The position numbers and the translations under genes were made by a program. Positions 34,372 through 45,560 of a DNA stretch of 64,000 nucleotides are shown in pieces. Each line of letters opens with the position of its first letter. The first letter of the stretch is position 1. The notes under the pieces were generated by a model, which made no database searches, was not told the DNA's origin, and saw only the letters and a list, made by a program, of their open reading frames with translations. The stretch comes from Cristatella mucedo (taxonomy: Eukaryota > Bryozoa > Phylactolaemata > Cristatellidae), in NCBI GenBank assembly GCA_009760855.2, contig WPIO01000112.1, positions 1,285,670 through 1,349,669 on the forward strand, given 5' to 3'.

Positions 34372-34821
34372 TTAGACATGCAAAGCTTTGGGATACCTGA
34401 AAAAATTATCATTGTTACAGGTCTCATAACTTTTGCAGTCTAAATTAATCGAAAATCCATTGTCACGAAGAACAGTTCCCCAACAGTGGTCCTTGTAAAA
34501 CCTTGCTCTATCTCCATAGCCTACACACGAATAAATAGCCGTCTCCGTAAGTAGATATTTGTTCAGGTTTCCCTGAAAGCTTGCTACTTCTTCCCGTTTC
34601 CTCAACCTTTTCAACTGTGATCGCCTGAACACTCGCTTGTATGTCCGCTGTCCATTTGGCCATCCACTGTCCGTGACGGCTGGTTGTTCTAGCCGACCAC
34701 GAATCGGAAAGTGATTCTCTTGACGCGAGCATCTCAATGCAATTAGGGCTTCCCAAGTTTTAGGCCTCACGATTGCTTGATGAAGAACTGTGTTTTGACC
34801 TGTCAATAACAATAATAACAA
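34372..34821 (-). pseudogene. SFDN-family C-terminal half (P5)
   Basis: 149 open codons. ALRCSRQENHFPIRGRLEQP and GWPNGQRTYKRVF align with P1 (VAPRCSLQGEKFPLRGKRD, GWLNGQTSYKRRF), and YLLTETAIYSC aligns with YLSKQAAIYVS. The N-terminal SFDN half is absent. This is the only copy outside the three modules, lying immediately beyond the fibre-like gene. It has the cleanest frame of the C-terminal block. Confidence 0.55.
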
Positions 34822-34919
34822 TTATAATACTTTCTATATCGTACCAGGAGAAATTAATTGTTTTTAGGCACCTTGCTATTGCTGCACAGGAATCAAATAA
34901 ACCTTATAAAATGAACCAC

Positions 34920-34979
34920 TGAGAAATTATATATATATAAAAATTAATTTATTGATATATATATATATATCAATAAATA

Positions 34980-35042
<63 letters not shown>

Positions 35043-35140
35043 GCACTTGATTGACCGCCCTCAAAATATCAATCTCCCCAGGTGCTTCATATATACTTAT
35101 ATATAAATATACATCTATATTTATCTATGGTTCTCCATAT
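34920..35140. repeat. AT palindrome, (TG)n and LINE-like tail
   Basis: TTTATTGATATATATA forms a palindrome at about 34948-34977. (TG)n follows at about 34995-35038. TAATGCACTTGATTGACCGCCCTCA at 35038-35062 resembles a reversed family-A 3' terminus. Confidence 0.7.
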
Positions 35141-35244
35141 TATACCCATGGACGAGCATATCAATTTGCGTATTTGGATGCATGAAACGACATAGCGGTT
35201 AGAGACTGCAAGGACAGGAAGTGGGGTGATTAGAGAGTTTGTTA

Positions 35245-35525
35245 GTATGTATCTCCGTCTGTAACTCCACAAAGTCATAAAAACCATGTGGCTGTTACTC
35301 AGGGGAGTTTTATATAGCACTCTCACAGCCTAAGCGGCTTTCGGTACGCATTCGGTAACCAACAGACTTCGTCTCACGCAACAAAGAGAAAGTGGGAAGC
35401 ATAGCAGAGTCTGGAGGGCAGTTGAGGTAGTAAGTAGCATAGAATTAGCAGCTCAGGACCACTGAAAAGGATGTGCCAGAGTCGGCAGTTAGTGAGTAGT
35501 TGTCTTTGCGTTCTGTTCAAATATA
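35245..35525 (-). mobile_element. LINE family B 3' end, truncated
   Basis: Minus strand: CTCCGTCTGTAACTCCAC at 35253 marks the 3' end. The segment continues through TTCGGTACGCATTCGGTA and the region corresponding to the Leu/Ser-rich C-terminus of the ORF. Confidence 0.85.
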
Positions 35526-35644
35526 AAGTTCAGGGAACCACAGTGACAGTGAAGACAGAAGAGAGGTTCGAGAGAGCTCTGCGAAACAATCATTGCAGTC
35601 CAGGCACGTTTATACTACAATAAATATAAGTATAAATAAATAGA

Positions 35645-35785
35645 ATTCATTCGTACTGCGCACCAAGACAACGTAATCTCTATTCAGGAGCTACTCATTT
35701 GCTTCGGAGCTCGAGCCCACGATCCCTGACAGACCTTGCTCGGGACTAGCACCTCACCCGTTTGACCAAAGTGGATCTTAAGGGA
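35645..35785 (-). mobile_element. SINE1 copy, diverged
   Basis: Reverse strand with GAGCTCGAGCCCACGA (box B side), CAGACCTTGCTCGGG and the CTATTCAGGAGCTAC tail side. Same order as the 38618 copy. Confidence 0.7.
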
Positions 35786-35914
35786 CTAGTAACACGGCAT
35801 TCTATTAGACTCGAGTCTGAGTTGGTGTAAATGCTAAAGCTCAATCATTTAAACAGAGAGAGATGGGCAGGTTGGACTGCTAATTTACAGAAGGGCACTT
35901 GAGCACACGCAAAG

Positions 35915-36668
35915 ACAAATCTTGATCGCCAAATAACCTCTAGTAATAAGCGACCTTATTTCTTAAAATGGTCTTGACCGTGCCGTGACTGAAACTTGGC
36001 TATAATCGGTAAAGTTGCGATAAATAATGACGATACCCCGACTGGTGTCTCATCCTTTCACACCCCTAGATCAATCAAAACAAATTCGAGTTGGAGTTGC
36101 TCTTATCGTGCGCTGGAAGTACATATGTAAGCCATTTGCAGTACCCTCGTAGCAGTCTTTTAATTCAATTTCTGGATTTCACCCAAAAACTACTTACCTA
36201 TGGTGGCAGTAGTCTATACCTCACCAGCTACCAAATCCTCCTTTATCTCAGATTTCTCCGATCCCATTTCGATTCTGTGTGCAATAATTCAATCCATCTT
36301 CACTACTGGTGCTTTCAACATTTGCTTTGATAACTTATCTGACTTCTTCAGTGCTGAAATTCGTCCATTGACTGACTCATTGTTTCTTGTTGCTCATGTG
36401 AATGGCCCTACTCACATCAAGGGTCACACACTAAACCAAATTGTCATTTACAAATGCTCTGTCATCCCCAATTTTTACCGAATCTTGCTTCTCTGACCGT
36501 ATGCAGATCTCATTCATTCTACAATGTGTGCCCTTCTCGGCCTCCACTAAAATCACTTGTACATTGCGAAACCTCAAGACCCTTGACATCGATGCTGTCC
36601 GTGCGAGAATACGTGATTCGCCTCTGCTGCTCATTCCGCAATTTCCCATCTCTCATCATTGCTGGATA
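35915..36668 (+). mobile_element. LINE endonuclease-domain fragment
   Basis: Apurinic-type endonuclease region: VYTSPATKSSFISDFSDPIS (36210), GAFNICFDNLSDFFSAEIRP (36310-36370; the usual GDFN reads GAFN), HVNGPTHIKGHTLNQIV (36395-36440) and RMQISFILQCVPFSA (36500-36545). Loss of the Asp of GDFN and two frame changes inactivate it. It ends abruptly at 36668 against a family-B piece. Confidence 0.8.
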
Positions 36669-36671
36669 GCT

Positions 36672-37372
36672 TAAAGATTAACGAGCTGTCTTCCACAGGG
36701 GTTTGTAAAAAACATTTCATTAGCTCACTGGTTCTGTCTCGGCTTGGCTATTGTAATTCTCTTTAGTCGGGCTACCAAGGAAAGCAACTAGGCCACTGCA
36801 GCTGACTATGAATATAGCGGCAGGGCTAGTCTTCAAGTCTCAGAAGTTTGACTACGTGTCACCTTTGCTAAAAGAGCTATGATAGATGATGGTTGAGCAA
36901 TGGATACAGTGCAAAGTTCTTACACTGACCCACAAGGCCTGCCACGGCTTAGCCCATGCGTGCCTAGCTGGACTGCTGCACCAGTTTCTGCCTCTTTGTG
37001 CGATCGGGTCATGTGTGAAAGATATATTTGCTCCTCTATTCGTCTGCTAAATTGGCGACAGAAGTTTTAGCTCTGCAGGTCCTAGGCTGTGGAACTCACT
37101 TCCACAACTATTTTCCTACTGCCGACTATGGTCAATTTTTTCATAGGTCCTGAGCTGCTATTTCCGTGCTACTTACTACCTCGAATGCTTTCCTGACTCT
37201 GCCATGCTTCCCACTTTCTTTTTTTGTCTGAGATGAAGTCTGAGGCTACCGAATGCGTATCCGAAGCTGCTGAAGCTTTGAGTGAGTTATACAAGACTCT
37301 TCCTATACAACACCCACATAGTCTTTATGACTTTGCGGAGTTACAGACGGAGATACATTACGATGCAACACC
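36672..37372 (+). mobile_element. LINE family B 3' part
   Basis: Starts at AACGAGCTGTCTTCCACAG (RT C-terminal region, as at 22215), includes TAGGCTGTGGAACTCACTTCCACAA at 37083, and ends with TTTGCGGAGTTACAGACGGAG and ATACATTACGA. Confidence 0.85.
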
Positions 37373-38617
37373 AGCTTGACATGTTCAACGATTTTCTACT
37401 TATGACTAGAACTTGAGCAACTGCCGCCCAGTTTCCCTTCTACCATTCCTATAAAACACAGAGGAACGAGTCGTGGCCGACCAGCTGGACTCAAATATTG
37501 AAAGTTCAAACCTCGCTACTAAGTTCTAGCCTGGCTTTAGAGATATTCATTCCACAGAGTCAGTATTGATTCGGAGGTACATCGACCTACTTAGGAATTT
37601 AAACATTAGTAGAGCATATCTGCTTGTTCAGCTCGATCACTAAGTTCTTCTTGAGTGTCTCTCATCTCGTGTAGGCATCACTGGCACTGCCCTGCAATGG
37701 TAAAGGTGCTATCTCAGTGGGAGACTCCAGAATAATAATGTAAAGGTACAAGAATCGCCCGAGATACCTATAAATTCTAGGGTACCTCAGGGCTCTGTAC
37801 TAGGTCGAGTTCTTTTCACGGTTTATACTCTCCCTCTTGCCGATGTGATCGCCAAGCACAATCTATGCTTTCACTTTAAACGGATGATACTCAGTTGTAC
37901 CTTTGCTTTGATCCCTCCCTGCCTTCGAGCACTTCAAATTCTCTCAAATACCTTTCTAAATGTATGGCTGGCATTCGCACAAGGATGGAAGCTAATTTTG
38001 TGCAAATAAATGATGACACAACAAACTTACTAGTTACATGAAAAGCCAGTGTGATTAAGAAATTGGAAAAGCTGAAGCTCAAAATCGACTCTGTCAGCAT
38101 ATATCCGGTTGAATCTGCATGGAATCTGCATGTCGTGTTCAAATGTGACCTTTCAACAGACGACCACATGAACTCCACAGTCAAATCTGCCTACTTTCAC
38201 TTATATAAAATTGCTAAACTTTGGGCTTGCTTAGGTAAGGATACCACACTTAAGTTGGTTTATGCATTTGTGACCTCCCGTCTTGACTTAAGTAACTCAC
38301 TGCTTGCTGGCCTACCGGCCTGTGCAATCAGGTGCTTACAGATGGTGGTAAACTCTACAGCTAGGCTTGTCTGTCGCGAGTGTCGCAGTTGCCACATCAC
38401 ACCACTTCTGGTAGATCTCCACTAGCAACCATTCAAGAAACGGATCGACATTAACGTTCGGCCGTTCATTTTCAGGTCTCTTTATTCTTAGGCTTTAGCA
38501 AACCAATCAGTTATACTCCACCTCCAAGCTAAGCATCGCACCACCTGCTTTCAGGAATCGAACTGTTTACCTATTGCTGGTACAAGCGTATAATCCTTTG
38601 GAGACCATGCATTTGTA

Positions 38618-38694
38618 TATATGAATGGATAATATAATACAAAATAAATGAATTATATATATATATATAATTCATTTATTTTGTATTATATTAT

Positions 38695-38736
<42 letters not shown>

Positions 38737-38874
38737 AATTAATTTACATATCGCCCCAAAAGAACTTAATATCTATTCAGGCGCTTCACATATGCCTCGG
38801 GGCTCGAGCCCACGACCTCAGTCAGACCTTGGTCGCAGCGAGCACCTTAACCGCTAGACCAAACCAGCTCGGCT
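38618..38874 (-). mobile_element. SINE1 copy inserted in a LINE, with long AT tail
   Basis: The LINE reads CCATGCATTTAGTTCGTATGCTC in other copies; here it is split, and TTGTAT flanks both sides (about 38613 and 38870), a probable target duplication. On the minus strand: tRNA-like head with TGGTCTAGCGGTTAAGGTGC and TCGTGGGCTCGAGCCCC, then the LINE-like tail GCGCCTGAATAGATATTAAG, then (AT)n and a 74-bp palindrome. Confidence 0.85.
38625..38698. repeat. Perfect 74-bp AT palindrome
   Basis: Centre at 38661/38662. The left arm starts ATGGATAATATAATACAAAA and the right arm is its exact complement, 37 bp each with no loop, followed by (AT)n to about 38731. Confidence 0.95.
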
Positions 38875-39218
38875 TGTATGCTCTCAAAGCCTGGAACTCA
38901 CTACCGACTTGAGTCACGACATTCAATGATTTAAGCACATTTTAAAAGAATTTGAAATCACCTATTCACGAGAGCATTTAGTGGGTCCCTCCGATTCGTC
39001 CTTTATGAGCTTTTGCATGCTTGCACTGCTGCATGCTGCCTTCAACTACAATGGCATAGTGACCCTGTGGATATCACCCAAAACCATGTTATTCAAGTTG
39101 TTTATCAAACATGATAACATTCTCAATTCGATTGCGTTTCCTTTATAGTAAATGTAAAGCGCCTAGAAAGAAATTGATTTTTCTTTGGGCGCTTTATAAA
39201 GAATATCATCATTATTAT

Positions 39219-40174
39219 TATTTTGTTTGTCTCACCTATCATCCGTACTAAGTCTTTTGTCCCAGCAAAGTATTTAGAGTCTGGCATGAAAAGTTCAGCT
39301 GCACAATCTTTATCCCAAATTAGTCCTGCAGAGATCTAGGACCTACATGCAGTAAGGGTTTAGTATTTAAATGCTGTAAGCCACTCACAGTTCAATAGAC
39401 TGGGCTACACTACAACTGGGCGACAGCTGGGTGAAAATAACATACATTGACGGACTAAGACTATATGTTCGACTAACCCGATCCGATGGCTTGCACTACG
39501 GGACCAACAACTCACTAGCAAGTGATTTAGCTAGCCACTGGCAACCTGAGACATAAAGCCCGAAGGTCAAGGTCAGGACATGACTAAGACATCGATTTTG
39601 CATTGCACTAACCTTGCACCTCTTTCGTCAAAGTGATATGCTCAGCAGAAGAGTCGGGTGTGTCATTTCTAAAGTCGACCGTCTTCCTCGATATCCCCCA
39701 ACGGATACATGGTATTGGACATTGGGCAGTATCGCAAGTACTTATATTGAGCCGAGGCAACTGCAGTCCGATTACAGCTTAAGCGTCAGCTTACTTAATC
39801 ACGAACAAGATCGATAGAGATAACAATCTTAAGTCCTAACATGATTTATCTGTGAAGATGAAACTTGTTTCACATCCATTCAGTCCTCAGTCTTTCTCAA
39901 AAATCGTTGTGGCTTACCGGATTGTTTGTCTTTCTAAAATCCAACACTGTCGTCGGAGGTCTTTGATTCAAATACTTAGCACGACGAGACGGCTTTTTTA
40001 GTTTACTTGACTATACCATATACTTGGTGCTACTACGGCATTGCATGGAATTGACTGGCAGTCTAGCTTCGTTTGTTATGTTTTTTTCAGACCCACAGGC
40101 CGAAAAAGCTCTAACGAAATACTGCTAAGCAAAAATACACGTGGCAATGGTAGATTTTTTTTGGATATATTTTT
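39219..40174. other. No recognisable feature
   Basis: Mixed-composition DNA with only short ORFs (for example 39614-39817 plus) and no motif or repeat match. Confidence 0.4.
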
Positions 40175-40232
40175 GTCTATTTCTCTGAGGGGTCTTTATC
40201 AAGTGCATTATTGCTTTTATTATTGTTATTAT
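40175..40232 (+). mobile_element. LINE family A terminal stub
   Basis: TTCTCTGAGGGGTCTTTATCAAGTGCATT followed by degenerate (ATT)n: only the final 50-60 bp of the LINE. Confidence 0.65.
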
Positions 40233-40304
40233 TTATGCGGCTCTTCACTTCGCGCCATAACAATATCAGTTTGCACTCAGCTGCCTCTGGGATGCAAGTC
40301 GATA

Positions 40305-42325
40305 TAATGTATGTATTACCGTCAGTAACTCCACGAAATTATAAAGACCATGTGGGTGTCACGCAGGAGAGTATTATATAGCCCACTCACAGCCTAAGCG
40401 GTTTTCGGTACGCATTCGGTAGCCAAAAGACTTCGTCTCACGCAACAAACAGAAAGTGGGAAGCATAGCAGAGTTAGGAGAGCAGTTGAGGTAGTGAGTA
40501 GCATACAAGTACAAGTTCAGGACCGCTGAAAAAGATACACCATCGTCGGCAGTTGGAGAGTAGATGTCGTTGCATAAGAATTGTGGAAGCGAGTTTCACA
40601 GTCTAGGACATGCAGAGCTAAAGCTTCTGTCGCCAACTGTCTTTAAGCAGAGGAATGGGACAGCTAATTTATTGTCCACACAGGACCTGAGGGCGCGAAC
40701 AGGCTGAAACTGATGCAGCAGTTCAGCTAGGTACTAATGAGCCAAGCCGTGGCGGGCCTAGTGGGTCAGCTTAAGAACTTTGCTCTGTATCCTCTGCTCA
40801 ACCGCCAACCATCCTAGCTCTTTCAGCAGAGGTGACACGTGCTCAAACCACTAGGACTTGAAGACAAGCCAAATTCATAGTCCGCTGTAGTGGCATAATA
40901 GATCTCTGTGGCAGCCCAGCCAGAAGGGAATAGCAATAATCAAGCCGAGACAGAACTAAAGAGCTAGTTAAATTGTTTATAAGCCACTGTGGGAGACAGC
41001 TTCTAATCTTGGATAGGGATCGGATGCGATGGCTAGCTGTACAAGTAGTCTTCTGAATGAAGCTTTTGAAATTGAGGCAGCTGTCGAACACGACACCTAG
41101 ATTACGAGCACGTGGTGAAGGTCGCACAATACCATCACCTATTAGAACAGCAAAGCCTTTTAATCCAGCCATAAGCTTAGGGTGTCCTATGAGAAGCAGT
41201 TCGGTTTTATCGTCATTTAATTTCAGGAAATTTTCCGACATCCAGGATCGAATATCGGCAAGGCAGGGATTCATTATTTCAGTTGCTGCAGCAGATTACG
41301 ACGGTTCAAATAAAAAATACAACTGAGTATCGTCAGCATAGATGTTATATCCTATTCCATGGGCCTTAATCACTTTTCCCAGAGGTTGTGTATCAATGCA
41401 GAACAGCAAGGGACCGAGTACAGACCCTTGAGGGTCTCCACAGGTGACCCTTCTCATGTCTGAGACCTGACCCACACACGACACCAATTGAACACGATCA
41501 GACAAGTATGATTTAAACCACGCCAGTGCTTTGTCTGCCAGACCAATCGTTGTTATCAGTCGTTCAAGTAGAACTTCGTGATCAATGGTGTCGAAGGCAG
41601 CAGACAGATCTAGCAGAGCTAGGGCAGTGACATTCCCGTCGTCGTTGCCACGTGGAATGTCATTGTTAACACGGAGGAGAGCAGTTTCAGTAGAGTGCTG
41701 CCTCTTGAAACCTGATTGAAATGTTTCTGACATTCTATAATTTTCAATATGTTCAACTAGCTGCTTAGCAACACTTTTTTCAAGAATCTTTGATAAGAAC
41801 GGAAGAAGGGAAACTGGACGATAGTTTGCTAGGACCTCTGTGTCTAATCCAGGCTTTTTAAGAATTGGTCTAACGATTGCCGATTTGAAGGACTCGGGGA
41901 CGACCCCTTTTCCCAAAAAAGCATTAAAAATCTTGGTTATGGCAGGGCTAAGTTGGTCTGCTAGTGAAGACCACAGAAATGAAGCTATAGGGTCTTCAGG
42001 AGACGAGCTCTTTTTACTAGACCTTATTAAGGCAGCCACATGACAGGCAGAAATATCGGAGAACCTATTAAGAAAGGTCACAGGTTGAGGATCGGCGATT
42101 GCTTTGGTGTCGAGGGGGCTTAATAGAGGCACGAACGTGCACAATTTTGTCAGTAAAGAATGCTGAAAACTTTTCGGCTGAGCCCTGAATATCTGGGCAG
42201 TCAGACCTCACAGCATTGGCCAGTAAATGGTTTACTGTCTTATAAATCTGTTTAGTCTCCGACTGGTAGGAATTCAGCTTTCTAATGAAAAAAAAGCCCC
42301 TGGCTTTTTTAAGCTTTCGGGTGTA
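40305..42325 (-). mobile_element. LINE family B, longest copy, linker-RT-3' end
   Basis: On the minus strand, 42325-42145 is the pre-RT linker. The RT runs 42144-41296 as one 282-codon frame: FLWSSLADQLSPAITKIFN, VLANYRPVSLLPFLSKILEK, ALLDLSAAFDTIDHEVLLER, GDPQGSVLGPLLFCIDTQPL and YADDTQLYFLF. A frame change near 41290 leads to 41274-40843 (SWMSENFLKLNDDKTELLLI, SCLNFKSFIQKTTCTASHRI). The 3' end is TCCGT-like sequence at about 40320. The catalytic Asp pair is intact; frameshift and 5' truncation make the copy inactive. Confidence 0.92.
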
Positions 42326-42569
42326 AACTCAATCAGACATGGCACAAGCAGAAGCATTTGTGCTTAGAGGGTACGAAAGATGGCACACAATTTAATCAGT
42401 ATTGCAACTATGTGCATTTACTGTATATGCTGGCCCATTTTGGGGTCAATAGTGGGCTACTTACTCTCTGATTTGGTCACCCACGACAGAGACTCATTTC
42501 GTTCCCAGAGAATTTTAAACCTCAGACTTCTTGAGCGGACCGTTGGAGAAGTCTTGCTAGGGAAAGGGT

Positions 42570-42853
42570 TTGCAGTAGCTTCATAGGCTATGCAATCAAT
42601 TGTGGTCTGTTTCCTGGCCCAAAAGAGCCGACGATTATCGTACGAAGTTGGATGCTTTTCATCGCTAAACTTAACGATAGTTATATCGCCGACCCTTCGG
42701 TATAGTTTCAGGCAAAAATCGTCTTCGACATTTTTTTCAAAATTTTGCCCCTTTGATCTCCTTCATCGGGAACATGGAATTGCTTTGAGATTGCAGACTG
42801 CGAGAATCGGATTTCACTGACAGGATATCCTTCAGCTGCCATGGCCTTATCTC
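42570..42853 (-). pseudogene. SFDN-family gene, first type (P6), N-terminal part
   Basis: TTTTTACAG acceptor-like sequence at about 42856-42848, then GCCATGG and AAEGYPVSEIRFSQSAISKQ followed by FHVPDEGD. The SFDN segment is broken up (stops at about 42711 and 42690). The acceptor plus ATG context equals that of P3, and the exon start is conserved while the interior decays. Confidence 0.55.
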
Positions 42854-43204
42854 TGTAAAAATGTCAAAAAAACAGTTCATTCAGTTGATCCGGCAACAGA
42901 AAAATTATAGGCGTACGGAATTCATTAAAGTAATGGCCACGCTATTAGGCGATGAAGAAACGTGGTTTAATTGCAGTTCTATTTACCATTTTCAGCCACA
43001 AGTTATTGTGACCCTAACAATATACTTTCGAAGATCTTAAAGCGGAAAAGTCCTAACAACATAAGTACAGTTGGTGCACAATTTCACATTAACTCATTAC
43101 TCCCATGACAGCAAATACTTCCCTTTGCTGTTTTTCCACGTTTTGATCTCGATTTTCTTGATGATCTACTCTGTTCGAGCTACTGGTGCTTCACAAATAT
43201 TGGT

Positions 43205-43365
43205 CCGCCTTGATGGCCGTCTAGGTAAGGCGGTCTTTTTCACGACCTCGGCCCTGAGATCGTGGGTTGGAATCCTGCTACAATTAATTGCAGCTGCAAG
43301 CAGTGGTGATAGCCTGTAAGGCTCTTCTGCTGCTATATAAAAGGGGCTTTCAAAACAGCTAGTAA
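43205..43365 (+). mobile_element. SINE2 copy
   Basis: Same position within module copy 3 as 24066 in copy 2. GATGGCCGTCTAGGTAAGGCGG, GTGGGTTGGAATCC and TGTAAGGCTCTTCTGCTGC are clear; the centre has small changes. Confidence 0.8.
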
Positions 43366-44115
43366 ATTATCGGCTGAAGTGCTGCGTCTGATCTTTAAAG
43401 ATTTCTATTTTAAAAAATGAAAATATTTATAGTTTTTTGTCAAACATTTGGTTCAATATGTAAGAACTAGTCAGTATGGCAGCATGCGATATTTTCGGTA
43501 ACAACTTTGAGTCGAATCGTTTTTGGAGGAAGGATCATTCTACTTTAAGAAGGATGCTGAGTTTTTTTTATTTAGAGTTTGGCAAAAGTACGTCTAATTA
43601 AACTAACACTAGTTATCACTGTTCTGTCTGCGAAAAAGGCCACACAGAGAAACAGATCTTTTGCTAGCTTTAAAACTCGTTCACGCTAAAAAATTACATG
43701 CTGAAGTATACATTAAGAAGTGATAACGATATGATAGACCAAAGGCAGCTCAGTTAAGTAGGAGACTGCTGGCTCGGATATTTTTTGAGTCTATCATCCT
43801 AACGCCCGAGGAGTGAACACGGATTTGCAGGTGCACAATCAGGAAGACCGATGTTACTCCTAACCGTCTGAGAAATTTTGCAGAACAGCTGGGTGGAGTG
43901 CTGACTCTACGATCTTGGTTCCCTGCCCCAAAGATTGTATTTTTGTTATAGCCCAGAGTTGCAGCAGGCGATCAGCCCAAGACACTCCGATTACAGCAGA
44001 CCCGCCTTCGTGGTCTTCCAGTGTAGAGCGTACTCCATTGTTAGTCTCAACAAACCGTCTCCCTAATGTCAATGGCTTCATTGAATGCCTTCCCAAATTA
44101 GCCTCTTCTCTCTTC

Positions 44116-44859
44116 ACTCTTAGCTCCCTCGTTCTCAGTTCCGGGTCATACGTATTTTACCTGTCAAACGTTTTGGCATATTTGGGAAGGACTGGTAATA
44201 ACCTTCGTTTTAAATATTGAGTAGGCACGTGAGGTCAAGGCAACTGTCATTAGTGAGCTAAAGATTTTGTCAGCATAAGCACGGAAGGCAGACGTGGTAG
44301 CCTTACGATATTACTGGCACTCACGAATGATAGGTAGTGCGATGAAAATACTAAGTAGAATAGATACTAAAACAGCATTCAGATATTTGTATCCGGACTT
44401 CAGATAATCGACTTTTTCCTCGTCATTAAAAACTCTTTGTGAAGCATGCCCAAAATAGACTGATATAGCATGCACTGAGTCAGCCTACAGAGAGAAGCAC
44501 AAAAAGAATGGTTCGAGGACCTGGCCATGTTGATCGGCCAATAACGAAGTCGAGGAGCCACTTGATGATGAGCCACTACTTTTTCGTGAGCAGTAGTTGC
44601 AAAACTTAGGTTGTGATGTACACAAAAACATTGACAAGTTACATACAACTGTCGTGAAAGAGAACCCTCTTTTGGTCCATGGGGGTTAAAGTGCTAGCGT
44701 TTGACAACCGAGTTCATGGGCTAGATGCCTGTGGAATAATTGATGGTTCGTTAAATTAATTAAACGTGCTTGCAAAGACTACCTAGTTTTCAGTCGCTGA
44801 TAATCTTGGGCTGCTTCGCTTTACTACTAAGTTCGTGATGGTTATGTGGAGAAGTGTTC
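44116..44859. other. No recognisable feature
   Basis: An 82-codon minus ORF (44400-44648) has no motif. No repeat match was seen. Confidence 0.4.
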
Positions 44860-45560
44860 TACCAAGCTGCAAGGTCCACAATAAGGATTCTGTTTAAATG
44901 TCGTTACAACAGGGAACGTTGTGACGTTAAAAGGTAGTGAGTGCCATGCTTTAGGAACAAACGGGCTGCAGGCACGGTCGCCCTAGATCATTGGGTTCAC
45001 ACTAAGTTTTAACCAAATCTGAGTCAGAAAGGGTGGTTGTACGATGCTTAGCCCGATGGGAGAATAGTTCTGATAAGTACGTAAGGGCCAGAAAATGAAA
45101 GGAACCTAAAAGTAAGTGACAGAACTTTGAAGTCATAGAGCCGCCTGGTTGATAGCCCATGCAGGTGGGCTGGAGCTAGCTTGAGGTGGTAACTGCAATG
45201 CTCACGGCATGCAAGCCTAGATGCAAAGTTTTGCACCAACTGTATGCACTCGATTGCATTCACCTCTACACCATAAAGAAGTGAGTTGCAGAAGCCGATG
45301 CAGGGTGTCACAAATGCACGGACCACGTTAGAAGAAGCATCACTGCAAAAGCAAGCCCGAGTTTTGGCAATGTAATGCTGCTGAAAGAAAGAAACATTGA
45401 ACATGGAGCTTATGTGGCTTTATAAGGATAGGGTTCTTAAAAACAGGGCACCTAGATGTCGGGCAGATTCAACAGGAGATAGGATGGCTGAGTCGATTTT
45501 GAGGTGTAGCTTTTTCAATGAATGTGGATTGCTTCACTAAAGACTGAAGAGGTTTCTACT
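44860..45560 (-). mobile_element. LINE family A-like RT C-terminus, diverged
   Basis: Minus strand: LHLKIDSAILSPVESARHLG (about 45520-45460), YIAKTRACF, FVTPCIGFCNSLLYGV, SRLACREHCSYHLKLAPAHL and KVLSLTFRFLSFSGP (to about 45060). It is more diverged than other copies, probably an older subfamily, and the 3' tail is missing. Confidence 0.8.

Larger units (their letters stand above)
37375..39218 (+). mobile_element. LINE family A, 5'-truncated, interrupted by SINE1
   Basis: RT from AACTTGAGCAACTGCCGCCCAG (37408), catalytic region near 37880 (CGGATGATACTCAG, frame shifted), KLKLKIDSVSIYPVESAWN (38063-38120), then to 38617. It resumes at 38875 (CTCAAAGCCTGGAACTCACT) and ends with the stem-loop at about 39155-39195 and ATTATTATTATT. 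Stops and frameshifts throughout. Confidence 0.88.
40232..44115. repeat. Segmental module copy 3, split by a LINE
   Basis: 40235-40297 matches 23138-23200 (ATGCGGCTCTTCACTTCGC), and 42331 onward matches 23205 onward (AGACATGGC.CAAGC.GAAGCA). In copy 2 these are adjacent; here 2 kb of family-B LINE lies between. It carries SFDN exon P6 and the shared SINE2, and ends with 43930-44115, similar to 19960-20100 of copy 1. Confidence 0.75.

Noticed and set aside
45048-45404. Novel 118-residue gene
   Set aside because: Motif order matches the RT C-terminus of family-A LINEs.
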